A stretch of DNA of 64,000 nt from Chrysophaeum taylorii. Its lineage: Eukaryota; Sar; Pelagophyceae; Pelagomonadales; Pelagomonadaceae. The notes under the pieces were generated by a model. The model did no database searches, had not been told where the DNA came from, and saw only the letters and a program-made list of their open reading frames with translations. The stretch is taken from assembly GCA_029834535.1 (NCBI GenBank), contig JAQMWT010000262.1, positions 42,070 to 106,069 on the forward strand, in the 5' to 3' direction. Every line of letters starts with the position of its first letter. Position 1 is the stretch's first letter. The translations under genes were made by a program, and so were the position numbers. Shown in pieces: positions 10,698-20,648 of the stretch.

Positions 10698-11924
10698 ATG
10701 AGCGAAGTCGTGAAAAAGCGGAGAACTAGCTTCGTCCTGAAGGTGGACAACGTAGACTTTGGGGCCGGAAAGAGCGACATCCATGCTTTTTTTTCGGGAG
10801 CTCTCAGCGTGGAACTCCCAATGCGCCGTGGATGCAATCGCGGCTTCGCGTTTGTCGAGTTCACCTCGGAGGCGCAGCTCGAGGCGGCGCTGGATCGCAA
10901 CGGCGAGGAGTTGCGCGGCCGCAAGCTGCGGATTAGCCGCAAGTCTGCGGATTGGACGGGAAAGTCCGGCGACGGAAGACTGGGCTCGGACAAAAAATCG
11001 AGCTCCCGGCAGTCCTTACCGGCGGGCTCCGCGTACCAGGAAACAAGGAGCGCTCCGGTCGCCGATGACAGCACGGTTGTTGTTGCGCACGTTGTTGACG
11101 AGATTGCGGTTGTCGACGAGAGCGCGGTTGTGGTGAACGTTGGCGTTTGCCGCCTCAAGCTCGGGCCGGTGGCGGCTGGCGTGGTAGACGTCGCCAAGGA
11201 GGACATCGGCAGCTTGCCGCCGTTCTCGTCGATTTGTCGCGTAGAGGTTGCGTCGACCGTGGCCGAGGCAATCGCGGGAGTCCGCGCGCTGCGGGAGCGC
11301 CTCGATTCTGGCGCGTGCACGTTCGAGACGTTCGACGGCACGATTTCAGCGCTGGGATTCGATACGGAAACGAAACCAGTGTTTCGCAAGGGCCAGGCGC
11401 CCAACAAGGTTGCTCTCGTCCAGCTCGCAGCTCGGGATTTGGTGGTTCTTTTTCGCCTCTCGCTCTACGAGTGTCCCAAGCAGCTCAAGCTGTTGCTCGA
11501 GGATGGCGAGGTGCTCAAGGTGGGGTGTGGCGCGGCGAGCGACGCGAGCGACCTCAAGGCCCGGATCCCTGGCTTGAGGCCCCGCGGCTACGTCGACGTC
11601 GACAAGCTCGTCGCCGCTCGGTTTCCGAACGTCAAGAGATGTGGGTTGCGCGGCGCGGTTGCGGCGTGCGGCAACATGGCTCTCTCCAAGGGCCAGAGTA
11701 CGGCCAACTGGGAGCTGAGGGCCATGAAGCCCGCGATGATATCATACGCAGCAAACGACGCTGTCGCTGGTCTCTTTCTCTTCGCCCACGTCCTTTCTTC
11801 GGACTACATCGCCCCGCAATCTAAGGACGCTCGTCGTGGCATATCTCGCGGGGATACCCCCCCGACAACAACTCCTCGCCGGACCCGATCGCCGCCACTT
11901 GGAATGAAACAAGACCAGAAATGA
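10698..11924 (+). CDS. RRM plus DEDDy 3'-5' exonuclease protein
   Basis: A 408-residue protein. Residues about 10-85 form an RNA-recognition motif (RNP1-like RGFAFVEF, RNP2-like VLKVDNV). After a Ser/Val-rich linker, residues about 215-370 form a WRN/DnaQ-type 3'-5' exonuclease: ExoI GFDTETKP, ExoII region VGCGAASDASDL, ExoIII ISYAANDAVA with the DEDDy Tyr and Asp. All catalytic acidic residues appear present. The combination suggests an exonuclease targeted to RNA, possibly in small-RNA or rRNA processing. The start ATG at 10698 follows the upstream gene by 47 bases in the same direction. Confidence 0.85.
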   Translation: MSEVVKKRRTSFVLKVDNVDFGAGKSDIHAFFSGALSVELPMRRGCNRGFAFVEFTSEAQLEAALDRNGEELRGRKLRISRKSADWTGKSGDGRLGSDKKSSSRQSLPAGSAYQETRSAPVADDSTVVVAHVVDEIAVVDESAVVVNVGVCRLKLGPVAAGVVDVAKEDIGSLPPFSSICRVEVASTVAEAIAGVRALRERLDSGACTFETFDGTISALGFDTETKPVFRKGQAPNKVALVQLAARDLVVLFRLSLYECPKQLKLLLEDGEVLKVGCGAASDASDLKARIPGLRPRGYVDVDKLVAARFPNVKRCGLRGAVAACGNMALSKGQSTANWELRAMKPAMISYAANDAVAGLFLFAHVLSSDYIAPQSKDARRGISRGDTPPTTTPRRTRSPPLGMKQDQK

Positions 11925-12568
11925 CCGTCGGACAGGGTCGTGATGATAGAAGCGGGGTGATTCTAAGCAGGCACGTGGCACACAGCAGGGCGCACGTTTC
12001 TTTCATCTTATTTTCCTTTGCGAGGTTATTAGCTAGCGCCTCTCGGAGGCTCTTCCTCCCTCCCTCCCTCCCTCCCTCCCTTCCTTCCTTTATCATCGCG
12101 CCTACGACTATGAACGTCATGTTGCTGCACCATCATAGGGAATGGGGGGGTACTCCGCGATAACACGAGGCGCAACAACAAAAAAACAACAACAACAACA
12201 TCATATGATTGAGGGCGGCGGGACACGCAGGAGATTCGCGAGAGCGAGGAAGAGGTCGTCCAGTGGATGAGGAGGTCGTCGGGTCGCGAGGCGGCGAGCG
12301 CTCCTCTAGTAAAAGAAGACTAGTTCCTGCTGTTTGGAATTGCGATGAAGGGTCGACACTGTCTGCCTGTGAGTCGTCTGTTTGTCCGGCGGCACTGCGT
12401 GCAGGAGGGTGCATCGTGCCGATGGTCGTCAAGGTGAAACGCAAAGGAAAAAGAAGAAGAAGAAGGAAGAAGAAGAAGAACTTTAAAAAGGAGAACGGCG
12501 CGAGAGGACTAGGTTTGGGGAGGATGATCGAGAGGAAGAAGAAGAGGACTTCGGAGGGAGAGGATAGA
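11925..12568. other. Convergent intergenic with CT-rich and GAA repeats
   Basis: Space between two converging genes. Contains a CCCT microsatellite (about 12056-12090), an AAC-rich stretch near 12180 and GAA-rich runs near 12450-12545. No gene seen. Confidence 0.55.
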
Positions 12569-15500
12569 CTACTTCTCCCACTCGACGCCGTACATGGAGC
12601 CAGCACCATCGGCGCTGTTCCAGATGGTCATCTTGAGGGCCCCGGGCTTGTAGTTGAGCTCGACTTTGTCGCCGCGAGCGAGGGCCTGCTCGACCTGCTC
12701 GTGGACGGCGACGACGGGGATCGAGTCGAGGACGGCCTTAAAGTCGGCGGAGGGGGGGGCAGCGCTGGCTTCGACGGTGGTCTCGAGGTCGAGGGGCTGG
12801 GGGCCGTAGCCGCCGGCAAAGGTCAAGACGGCGAGGATACCGTGCGAGGGATGTTCCCTGATAGCGGCGCCGACGGCGCGCATGTCTGGCGAAAGTGCAG
12901 TGTTGCGTTGGGTGCGCGATGGCATGCCGTCGTCGACGACGAGCTGGGCGACGAGGAGGGGGGCGGAGAGGTGGCGGTAGGCGAGGCACTCGGAGGCGCG
13001 CTCGAACCAGCGTCCGTGGCGCGAGAGGCGATCGGCCGGTTTCGATCCGTCCGAGCCCGTGTGGCCGAGGCGCTCGCCCGAGGCGACGAGGTCATCGGCG
13101 TGCTCGGCCGCGGCCTTGGACATGCCGTCGTGGAGGGCGAGGGGCCTGAGGGTACCGAAGGCGCTGTTCTCGAGGAAGGATATGGCTTCCTCGACGGCCG
13201 CCTTGCCCTCGTGGGTCATAAACGGCTGGGCCTTGGCTTCGCGCGGCCAGAACGACTTGTCGTCCTTGTAGAGCGTGAGTGACTCTCGGAGCACGGGAAC
13301 AAAGCCGTTGGGGTCGCTTCGTAGCTTGTTGAGCTCGGACACGAGGGCCTCCTCGGTGAGGGGTCCCGACGTCGACGCGACTATCTCGTCTTCGACGACC
13401 GGGATCGACGGGCCCAGCGGCGACGCGGGGGTCATCTCGGCGGCGGCGGCAGCGCTTTCTGGCGGCGTCGTCGTCGTCGCCGCTTCTTCTTTGGTTTCCT
13501 CCTCCTGCGCCGCCGGCTCGTCGGCGGCAGGTTCTGCCGCCGCCGACCGAGCCGCCGGGGAACTTTTGTCCACGTTTTCTTCTTGTTGTTGTTCTTGCTT
13601 TTCCAGCGCAGCCTCGGGGACGGAAAAGTATTCTTGTCGTTCGGCTATCGCGGCAGCATCTTTGTCGCCCTCGTCGTCGTCGTCGTCGTCGTCGTCTTGC
13701 CGCGGCGCGGGAGGGGGGGGGGGCGGCGGCGGCGGCGGAGTATTATTCTCCGCATTATTCTCCGCATTATTCTCCGCATTATTCTCCGCCCGGTCAATTT
13801 TTTTGGCCTTGGGGGGCGGCGTGGGCTTGGACGAGGGTCCCATCGGGATAACAGACGACTTTTTGGCCGAGGCGTCGGTCGCGACGGGTGCGGCCTCGAC
13901 CATTCGCTCGACGCCGTAGGGCGAGATCTTAGGGGCGCGCTTGGGTACGGACGCGGCGTTGACCACCTTGGCGAGGTGCTTGGTGAGGTTTTTTACGTCG
14001 GAAAAGGCAACCGAGTCATCGTCGTCGTCGTCGCGCGGGAGGCCGCAGATCTGGAAGACGCCGGCGTCGGGGAGTCTAGCGGCGAAGGCGGTGGCGACGG
14101 GGGCAAAGGTCGGGTCGGCCGAGAGGGCGGTCGTCGAGTCGGGCGCGAGGCACTCGGTAAGGACGCGGGCCATGGGCTGGCGCGAGTCGGAAAGGTAGCC
14201 CGGGCTGCCGAGGAGGTCGCCGACGCGCTCGAGCTCGAAGCCAAAGCCGGCGGGCGCGAGGGCCGTCTCAATTTTTTGAGCTGCCGACTCGAGGTCGTCG
14301 TAGCCCGGCGGCAGCGCGACGCGGAGAGTCGCGAGGGCGCGCGAGGGAAGGTGGCGGGCGGCGGGGGTTTCTGTCCAGAGCTTCCGGACGACGAGGGCGG
14401 GCTCGAGGGCGAGGGCCGCGAGCGGGGGTTTGGTGGACGCGAACTCGGGCGCCGTCGCCGCCGACTCGAGGTAGGCGACGCGCTTCTTGACGTCGGTCAC
14501 GACGGCGCGCGCCGAGGTTTCGTCGGGACCTTCGACAAAGTCGACAAAGTCGAGGGAGAGCGACGGGAGTCCGGCGATCGTCTCGCTGCTCGGCGCCGCG
14601 TCGACGGGATTCCGGAGCGACGCGAGCTTTGAGGCGAGCGCGAGCGCGGGATCGAGGAGGGGTCCGACGTGCGACGACACCGGAACCTTTCGGTCGGTCG
14701 TCGAAAGCGAGCAAGCAATCGTCGTCTCGAGCCAGCCGCGGCACCCGTAGAGCGCGGCGGCGGGGGCCGAGGCCCCGACGGCCCCCAAGGCCGTTTTCTT
14801 CGACTCGGCGACGAGCACGTAGTCGACGCCGCGGACGACGGCGTCGGGGATCTCGTCGGGCGTCTCGGCTCCGCCGACGACGACGCGCACGTTGCACGGG
14901 GGGAACGGGGACGTTTCGCCCCCCGTCAAGACCTCCTTGAGGGCGCGCGCGGCGTAGATCGGGGCGATCACGTTCGACTTGTCGGCCTTGGCCCCCCGCG
15001 CTCGCAGGCGGTCGCCGTCGCGCTTGGGCTTGAACATGGCCGGAGGCGCGTCGTCGACCGCGGTGCTCGCGTACACCAGGACCGTTGGCGCCGCGGGGTC
15101 CACGACCCACGTCGCGATGCCGTACTCGCCATCGGGAGTCGTCTCGAGGCCCGACTTTTCCAGCATCTCGTCGACGAGCGCCTTGGCCGCCTTCCGCCCC
15201 TCGGCGTCCGTCGGCGTCGACCGGCACGCGCACAGCCGCTCGAGGTCGTCCTCGAGCTCTTTGTCGTGCTTGTCCAGCCACGCGTCTACCAGACTCGCGG
15301 GGTCGGGCTGCGGGACCGAGTCGGGGAGCGTGTCCATCATGGTCGCCAAGTAAGTCATCATCGAGATCTCGTCCTGCCACAGCCGCTCGTCGTCGGGGTC
15401 GAGCATCTGCGGCAACCCGTACTTGTCCTCGGCGTCGCCAAACGCCCGACGAAAGTTCTCCTTGGGTTCGTCCTCCGACGGCTTGTAAGGCGACCCCGCG

Positions 15501-16042
15501 TTGTCGATGTCGTTCAGTATCGCCAGAAACGCCTTGCCGTCGGCGAACGACTCGGTCAAATTGTTCACGGCCACGCGTTTTTGTGCCTTCTTTTTGCACC
15601 ACTTGAGAATCTTCCGCTTGACGGCCGCGAGGTCGTCCCCCGACTCGCCCAGCTCCTTCACCAGGTAAAACGCGATGATCGACCAAATCAGCCCCAACAC
15701 GGGCGTCGGCGTCCCGTCGACCACGTCCATCACACCGATGTTCTCCAGCTTGATGTCGGCCTCGGGAAAGAACTTGAATACGACGTTTTGGTTCGCGACC
15801 CGCTGGATACGCATCTTCCCGCTATTCAGCTTCCCGAACCGCTTCAGCGACTCCCCCGTCAGCACCTCCAGAAAGTTGTACAGCACGATCCCCGACTTGA
15901 GATCTTCGTACAAATCATCCACCTCGATCCCGCGGCACTTGAGCTTCGAATTCATGTACCGTGTGAACGTCCGCTTCTGCAGCACCTGCCAGTGCTGCTC
16001 TTCGCCAGCTTTCTTCCCGGTCCGCGGTGACAACGCGTCCAT
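12569..16042 (-). CDS. Tandem CH actin-binding / inactive M20-peptidase fold / CAP-domain protein
   Basis: A 1,157-residue protein from Met 16042; the 20 residues before it look like leader read-through. Residues about 17-125 and 135-240 are two calponin-homology domains of the spectrin/alpha-actinin actin-binding type (DLKSGIVLYNFLEVLTGE; TESFADGKAFLAILNDID). Residues about 250-690 follow the M20 dipeptidase order (VLVYASTAVDD, ARGAKADKS, VVGGAETPDE, YGCRGWLE, DPALALASKLASLRNP), but the metal His/Asp/Glu positions are replaced, so it should be catalytically dead. Residues 700-890 are a linker with AENN repeats, a proline run and an Asp run. Residues about 895-1085 form a CAP/SCP domain (GHTGSDGSKPADRLSRHGRW, DDGMPSR, FAGGYG) in which a usual cavity His is Gln. 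No signal peptide is seen, although CAP proteins are usually secreted. Likely a cytoskeletal scaffold. Confidence 0.8.
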   Translation of the reverse strand: MDALSPRTGKKAGEEQHWQVLQKRTFTRYMNSKLKCRGIEVDDLYEDLKSGIVLYNFLEVLTGESLKRFGKLNSGKMRIQRVANQNVVFKFFPEADIKLENIGVMDVVDGTPTPVLGLIWSIIAFYLVKELGESGDDLAAVKRKILKWCKKKAQKRVAVNNLTESFADGKAFLAILNDIDNAGSPYKPSEDEPKENFRRAFGDAEDKYGLPQMLDPDDERLWQDEISMMTYLATMMDTLPDSVPQPDPASLVDAWLDKHDKELEDDLERLCACRSTPTDAEGRKAAKALVDEMLEKSGLETTPDGEYGIATWVVDPAAPTVLVYASTAVDDAPPAMFKPKRDGDRLRARGAKADKSNVIAPIYAARALKEVLTGGETSPFPPCNVRVVVGGAETPDEIPDAVVRGVDYVLVAESKKTALGAVGASAPAAALYGCRGWLETTIACSLSTTDRKVPVSSHVGPLLDPALALASKLASLRNPVDAAPSSETIAGLPSLSLDFVDFVEGPDETSARAVVTDVKKRVAYLESAATAPEFASTKPPLAALALEPALVVRKLWTETPAARHLPSRALATLRVALPPGYDDLESAAQKIETALAPAGFGFELERVGDLLGSPGYLSDSRQPMARVLTECLAPDSTTALSADPTFAPVATAFAARLPDAGVFQICGLPRDDDDDDSVAFSDVKNLTKHLAKVVNAASVPKRAPKISPYGVERMVEAAPVATDASAKKSSVIPMGPSSKPTPPPKAKKIDRAENNAENNAENNAENNTPPPPPPPPPPAPRQDDDDDDDDEGDKDAAAIAERQEYFSVPEAALEKQEQQQEENVDKSSPAARSAAAEPAADEPAAQEEETKEEAATTTTPPESAAAAAEMTPASPLGPSIPVVEDEIVASTSGPLTEEALVSELNKLRSDPNGFVPVLRESLTLYKDDKSFWPREAKAQPFMTHEGKAAVEEAISFLENSAFGTLRPLALHDGMSKAAAEHADDLVASGERLGHTGSDGSKPADRLSRHGRWFERASECLAYRHLSAPLLVAQLVVDDGMPSRTQRNTALSPDMRAVGAAIREHPSHGILAVLTFAGGYGPQPLDLETTVEASAAPPSADFKAVLDSIPVVAVHEQVEQALARGDKVELNYKPGALKMTIWNSADGAGSMYGVEWEK

Positions 16043-16754
16043 CTTCTTCTCGCCCTCCACACAAAAACTAAACAAAAGAAAGACAACTTTTCTTTCTTCC
16101 AATAAGGCGTCGACGCCTCGACCACCACCCGCTCGGTCTCGAGTCTTTTTTGTTCTCGACTAGCAGCGAAAGTAGAAAGGGGTAGGGACATTGGAGACTA
16201 GACCGGGGGAGAGTTAGGGGAAGCCATCGTGTCGACGACATGGAGGGGGCGTTCGGAGACTGCAGACGGTACATATGAGTCGATTCCAAGGGACCCGTAC
16301 TACAGGGAGGGAGGGAGGGAGGGAGGGAGGGCTTACACAGGGGTGATATAATCTCAAGAGGACAGAGAGAGAGGGGAGGGCCGTCGTCCTTCTCATGCCC
16401 CCGGACTTAGCAACCACGACTCCCCACGACGACGTGAGCATATAGCTGCGCGAGAATACCGCAACCGCTAGACTAAGGCACGGCACGCAAAGAAAGAAAG
16501 AGAGAGCCCCCCCCCGCCCATAAGCCGCCGCCAGAGTGGTCGAGTCAAGGAGGCTCGTGGTCGGGTTGGGAAAAGAGAAAGCGCGGTCGCCGCCGCCGCC
16601 GCTTCTGGATGGATAGACGGATCGAAAGGAGAACCGATTGTGTCGTCAGGGGAGAAACTTGAGCGTTGCGTGGGTGTTTTTGTCGTTGTTCCCTGAAAGA
16701 AAAAGAAATAAGGAAGGGGGGAAGTAAGACTCCGGGGCGCGCGATAGTAGTATA
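16043..16754. other. Intergenic with GGGA microsatellite
   Basis: Upstream region of the CH-domain gene and 3' flank of the VASt gene, both leftward. Contains a GGGA tandem repeat (about 16305-16331), AG-rich runs near 16490 and a TTTCTTTTGTTTAG tract (minus strand, about 16070) that could be an intron acceptor for a 5' UTR intron. No gene seen. Confidence 0.5.
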
Positions 16755-18671
16755 TCAAGATGTCGCGCGGGAGTCTTCTTCGGTTTCGACATCGTCGTCG
16801 TCGTCGTCGTCGTCGTCGCCCAAGGACCCTTGGCGGTCGTCGTAGTTTGATGATGAGGTAAGGGGCGGGGAGGACGGATGCCGGCGGAGCGCGGGACGTC
16901 GGGCCGAGAGGGAAAGATGAGTCGCCATCGGAGGTTGGGCGAGATCGGCGTGGCGATCTCGGCGCGTCGCGTCGGATTTAGTCTTGCGATGGCGGGAATT
17001 GGTGCGGGGGCGCGTCGTCCGTCGTCTGGTAATGGAGGGTGCGAGGTCGAAGTCGGAGCTGGACGGCCGCGGATCCGTCGACGGCTCGTCCGAGTCGCTC
17101 GTCTTCCTGTCTCCGCAAGCTGCGAAGAGCCGCGTCGCCGTCCGGAGAGAAGCGGCGGAAAAATGACGCTGCGCGACGAGGGTCGCCGCGTGATGGGGGG
17201 GCCTGGACGGGCGCACCAGAATAGCCTCGCTCGCCGCGCGCGTTGGTCCCCCGGCGAAAGGACCGGCGCCTTGGAGCTCGTCGTTGAGAAGGAGCTGGCG
17301 CCGGAAGCAAAATATATCCTCGAGCACCGAGAAGTCGGGGTTGTCGGCCGCGCCGGGGGGCGGCGCCGTGGGCGGGGGTGGCTTGAAGTGGCGCTTCCGG
17401 CGGCGGTGGTCCTGCTTGGTCGGGGTCGCCAACCCGGGTACGGGCCGAACCGCGGGCGCGTCGAGTCGTCCGCGGACGGCGTCGCGCCACTTGGAGTACG
17501 TAGCGGCGAGCTCGCCCTTGGTCTTGGCGACGGCGAGGCGCTGGAGCCAGCGCGGCACGGCGAGGACCTTGGTAAGGAAGACGCAGCGAAAGTAGACGTG
17601 GACCCGCGTCGCGCGCGCGGCGTGCCGGTAGAAGAGCCACGTCGTCTCGACCCGGAGCAGGTCCGGGTACGGAATCTCCTTGAACTTAGATCGCTCGAAG
17701 ACCGCGAGGGAAAGCGGATCGCTGCCGTCGAACACGAGCGCGCGCTGGCGTTTTACGGTGGGGATCACGAGCGCAACTCCGGGAATTTTTATCGACGTCG
17801 CGAGCGGGTGGAGCGTCTCGACGCGACGAGAAACCACCTTGAACGACGACGACTCGTCGTTCTCCTCGTCATCGGCGGCGACCCAGGCCGTCGCCGTCGC
17901 GTTCTTGTTCTTCGCGTGCTCGTTGAGGAAGTACGTGTAGAAGGTCTTGTCGCCGCCGATAGCCTTTTCGGACCACAGTTCCTCGAAGACCTCGCCAGCT
18001 CGCAAACCGTCGAGATCGAACGTCAGCACGTGTTGCGGCGCGTCGTCGGGGGGCGATCCGCCCTCGGCCGCGACGGCCGCGCGGCACGCCTCGACCGCCG
18101 CGATCGCCGTCCGCCCCTCGTCCTCCTCCACTTCCTCGGTGCCTTTCTGCGCGCCTCTCGTCTCTTCTTCGACCTCCTTTTTTTCTTCCAACCGACGAGG
18201 CGCGACCTCCTTCGGCTCGGCCTCCTGCCAGAGGATCGCCGAGGCCACGAGGACGACGCCCGCCGCGGCGAGCATGGTGAAGACGACCACCACCAGCGCG
18301 CTACACAGCCGCGCGACCATCGACGAGGCTCCGTCGTACCACGCGCGAGCCGCGTAGAAGCAAGCGAACGCGCTCGTCGCCGCCGACGCGGCCGTCACCG
18401 GCAGCGGCAACTCCTCAACCTCCTCCTCATCCATCTCGTCTTCTTCTTGCACCTCGCCGGCGGACGACAACGTCAAGCACCCCTTGGTCAGCCGCGGCGA
18501 CGACGCGAGATTCGCGGAGCTCCGCGTCCGTCGCACCAAGCCTCCCGGATACGGCCGGAAGGTCAGCATTTTCACCGTCCGCCGAAGGGCCACCCGGAAC
18601 AGCGCCATCGATCGCACGACGCACCGCCCGGACAGTTGCACCGACCGAGGCACGTGCTGCAACACCATCAC
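16755..18671 (-). CDS. Membrane protein with VASt/START-like sterol-transfer domain
   Basis: About 638 residues. An acidic N-terminal region is followed by hydrophobic stretches around residues 90-150 (ARLCSALVVVVFTMLAAAGVVLVAS). Residues about 215-405 resemble a VASt domain, the START-like lipid-transfer module of Lam/GRAMD1 sterol carriers: LTFDLDGLRAGEVFEELWSE, a W in the middle strand, RVETLHPLATSIKIPG, KFKEIPYPDLLRVETTW, then VYFRCVFLTKVLAVPRWLQR and a final amphipathic helix. No GRAM domain is seen. The C-terminus is low complexity (Pro, basic and an Asp run). Likely an ER or contact-site protein moving sterols. The start could also be the Met at 18608. The family call is by pattern only. 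Confidence 0.55.
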   Translation of the reverse strand: MMVLQHVPRSVQLSGRCVVRSMALFRVALRRTVKMLTFRPYPGGLVRRTRSSANLASSPRLTKGCLTLSSAGEVQEEDEMDEEEVEELPLPVTAASAATSAFACFYAARAWYDGASSMVARLCSALVVVVFTMLAAAGVVLVASAILWQEAEPKEVAPRRLEEKKEVEEETRGAQKGTEEVEEDEGRTAIAAVEACRAAVAAEGGSPPDDAPQHVLTFDLDGLRAGEVFEELWSEKAIGGDKTFYTYFLNEHAKNKNATATAWVAADDEENDESSSFKVVSRRVETLHPLATSIKIPGVALVIPTVKRQRALVFDGSDPLSLAVFERSKFKEIPYPDLLRVETTWLFYRHAARATRVHVYFRCVFLTKVLAVPRWLQRLAVAKTKGELAATYSKWRDAVRGRLDAPAVRPVPGLATPTKQDHRRRKRHFKPPPPTAPPPGAADNPDFSVLEDIFCFRRQLLLNDELQGAGPFAGGPTRAASEAILVRPSRPPHHAATLVAQRHFSAASLRTATRLFAACGDRKTSDSDEPSTDPRPSSSDFDLAPSITRRRTTRPRTNSRHRKTKSDATRRDRHADLAQPPMATHLSLSARRPALRRHPSSPPLTSSSNYDDRQGSLGDDDDDDDDDVETEEDSRATS

Positions 18672-19043
18672 AACAAATCACAACAAGTCACCTGCGCAGA
18701 TTTTAATACGCATTTCTTTCCTTATATTCACCCTAAACCCTTCTTGCTTTTACCATCGCCGCCCCTTTAAGAACTTTATGCTCACGCCCCCCGCCCGCCC
18801 CAACAGTGCCTTGCCGCTATCAACAAACGGCCTGCTGCGCCCCCGTCTTCTCATCCTCCCTCCGCCATGCCTTCTTCCCTCCCTCGTGAGCACTGTTGCT
18901 CCGCGCGATTGATGATCTGCAGCACTGATTGATTGGTTGTTTTTGATTGATTGGTCATGCGTGCGTGCCCCCCTTCTTTTTTTCCACCACGTCCCGCCCG
19001 TTATTCCTTACCCTTACTTCTTCTCGGAAGAGAACATCTCTCT
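18672..19043. promoter_or_regulatory. Divergent promoter region, VASt gene and NMD3
   Basis: 372 bases between divergent starts, AT- and pyrimidine-rich relative to the flanking genes. Inferred shared upstream region. Confidence 0.4.
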
Positions 19044-20648
19044 ATGATGATCACGTTCTCGAGGATCGTCGAGGAGGCCGAGGCGGCCACCAACAAGGCG
19101 TACGCGACGATTCTGTGCCCCGAATGCGGGGCGCCGACGGTCGCGCGCGAGGAATCGGTGTTGTGCCTGTCGTGCGCAGCATCCGAAGACTGGCGCCGGC
19201 CGCTGCAGCAACACATCGCGCGATATCCCAAGGTGGTGTCGTTTGTACGGTGCCCGGGATGCGAGCGCGTGCTGGTGAGCGACCCGAACAAGAAACCCCA
19301 GTGGGGGCCCGGCGACCACGACTCGGACGAGCTCCTCGGACTGCTCCTCCGACGAGTGAAGGCGGCACTCCTGGGGAAACGCGCGGTCGGCGCGATCGAG
19401 GGCATGTCGCGGGCGCTCGCGGGCGGCGAGCTGCAACTCGAGGACGCGCGATTCGTGTGGACCGAGCCCCACTCGCGCCGCGTCAAACTCGAGGTCGTCG
19501 TCGCCCACAAACCGGCGGCGCGGACGACGGCGGCGGCGGCGCGCTTCCACGAGTGCGAGATCGAGTTCTACGAGGAGAGGCGTCGGTGCGAAGACTGTCT
19601 CGGCGAGCAGAAGCATCGCGGCCGCAAGATGGGCCAGAGTGGCGGCGAGTTCGCCGCGCGCGTCCAGGTGCGCGCCAAGCGCCTCGACGGCGGTTCGGGC
19701 GGGGCGCGCACGCTCGGGGCCCTCGAGGACAGCCTCCGCGACACGTCGGCGAACGCCACCGCCACAGCCGCGCGCCGCGTCGCCAAGAACCACGGCTTCG
19801 ACGTCGAGTTCGCGGCGCAACGCGAAGCTGCGAAATTCCTGACGGACCTCCGCCGCCTCGGCCGCGCACCGCTCAAATTCGAGGACGCGACCAAGAAGCT
19901 CGTCACTCACGACGAACACACCAACACGAGCGACTGGCAGCGGACGACCCTCGTCTACGTCCCGCCGATCGACAAGCACGACCTCGTTGTCGACGATGTG
20001 AACGTGTTTTCGCTCGTCCTCAACGTCCGCGCGTCGATTCGACTCGTCGACGTCACCGGTCGCTCGGAACGCGACGTCACCGCCGACCAGTACTTCCGCA
20101 AGCCCTTTGACGCCATCCTCTCGACGGCCAACATGCTCGACTTCACCGTCGTCGACGACGGTATGGCGCAGCGCCTCCACGAACAGCCGCGGCGCTTCTT
20201 TGCGCCCTTCGACTGCAAGCTCGGCCGCGTCTACCGCGGCTACGACCTCGACGCCGTCGCCCACAGGGTCCACGTCGCGCCCGGCGTCCCCCGCGTCGTC
20301 CTCGTCATCCCCGCGCCTCTAACCGGTGGTGATGGACCCGCGACCTCGTTTCTTTCCGATAAAAAGAAATCGGTGCCCTCGCGCAAAGACCGGCGCAAGC
20401 TCTCGAAGAAGCACAAAAAGCAGCTCGCCGCCGCGCAGACGGTCGAACCGCACACTTCACCAAAACAACATCGGCGAGGGGACGACGACGACGAAGGAGA
20501 GTCGGATGGCGTCACCGTCGACGAAGATCACCCCTCACCTCGGTTTCTGTTGGTAGTAGAAAACGACGACGACGAGGAAGAGCCCGCTTCAAACAACGAC
20601 GCCGACGAGTACGTCGTCGTTAGGCCCGAGGCGCAAGAGACAGCATAA
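19044..20648 (+). CDS. NMD3: 60S ribosomal subunit nuclear export adaptor NMD3
   Basis: NMD3 links nascent 60S subunits to the exportin CRM1. The N-terminus carries the family's zinc-binding CxxC pairs (ILCPECG, CLSC, VRCPGCE, RCEDC), followed by the conserved block with EFYEERRRC and HFDVEFA-like segments, and the WQRTTLVYVPP region. The C-terminal tail is basic then acidic (KDRRKLSKKHKKQ, then Asp/Glu runs), fitting nuclear localisation and export signals. Of the possible starts, ATG 19044 is preferred because translation from 18951 would add a Pro/Phe-rich stretch not found in the family. About 534 residues, close to the usual 500. Confidence 0.9.
   Translation: MMITFSRIVEEAEAATNKAYATILCPECGAPTVAREESVLCLSCAASEDWRRPLQQHIARYPKVVSFVRCPGCERVLVSDPNKKPQWGPGDHDSDELLGLLLRRVKAALLGKRAVGAIEGMSRALAGGELQLEDARFVWTEPHSRRVKLEVVVAHKPAARTTAAAARFHECEIEFYEERRRCEDCLGEQKHRGRKMGQSGGEFAARVQVRAKRLDGGSGGARTLGALEDSLRDTSANATATAARRVAKNHGFDVEFAAQREAAKFLTDLRRLGRAPLKFEDATKKLVTHDEHTNTSDWQRTTLVYVPPIDKHDLVVDDVNVFSLVLNVRASIRLVDVTGRSERDVTADQYFRKPFDAILSTANMLDFTVVDDGMAQRLHEQPRRFFAPFDCKLGRVYRGYDLDAVAHRVHVAPGVPRVVLVIPAPLTGGDGPATSFLSDKKKSVPSRKDRRKLSKKHKKQLAAAQTVEPHTSPKQHRRGDDDDEGESDGVTVDEDHPSPRFLLVVENDDDEEEPASNNDADEYVVVRPEAQETA

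Noticed and set aside
12209-13282. Long plus-strand open frame opposite the CH/CAP gene
   Set aside because: Antisense shadow of a GC-rich coding region; Gly/Arg/Val-rich with no domain signs. The same applies to 13583-14632, 14669-16030 and the minus frame 14268-15686.
16878-18770. 630-residue plus-strand frame opposite the VASt gene
   Set aside because: Arg/Gly-rich antisense shadow without any domain pattern.
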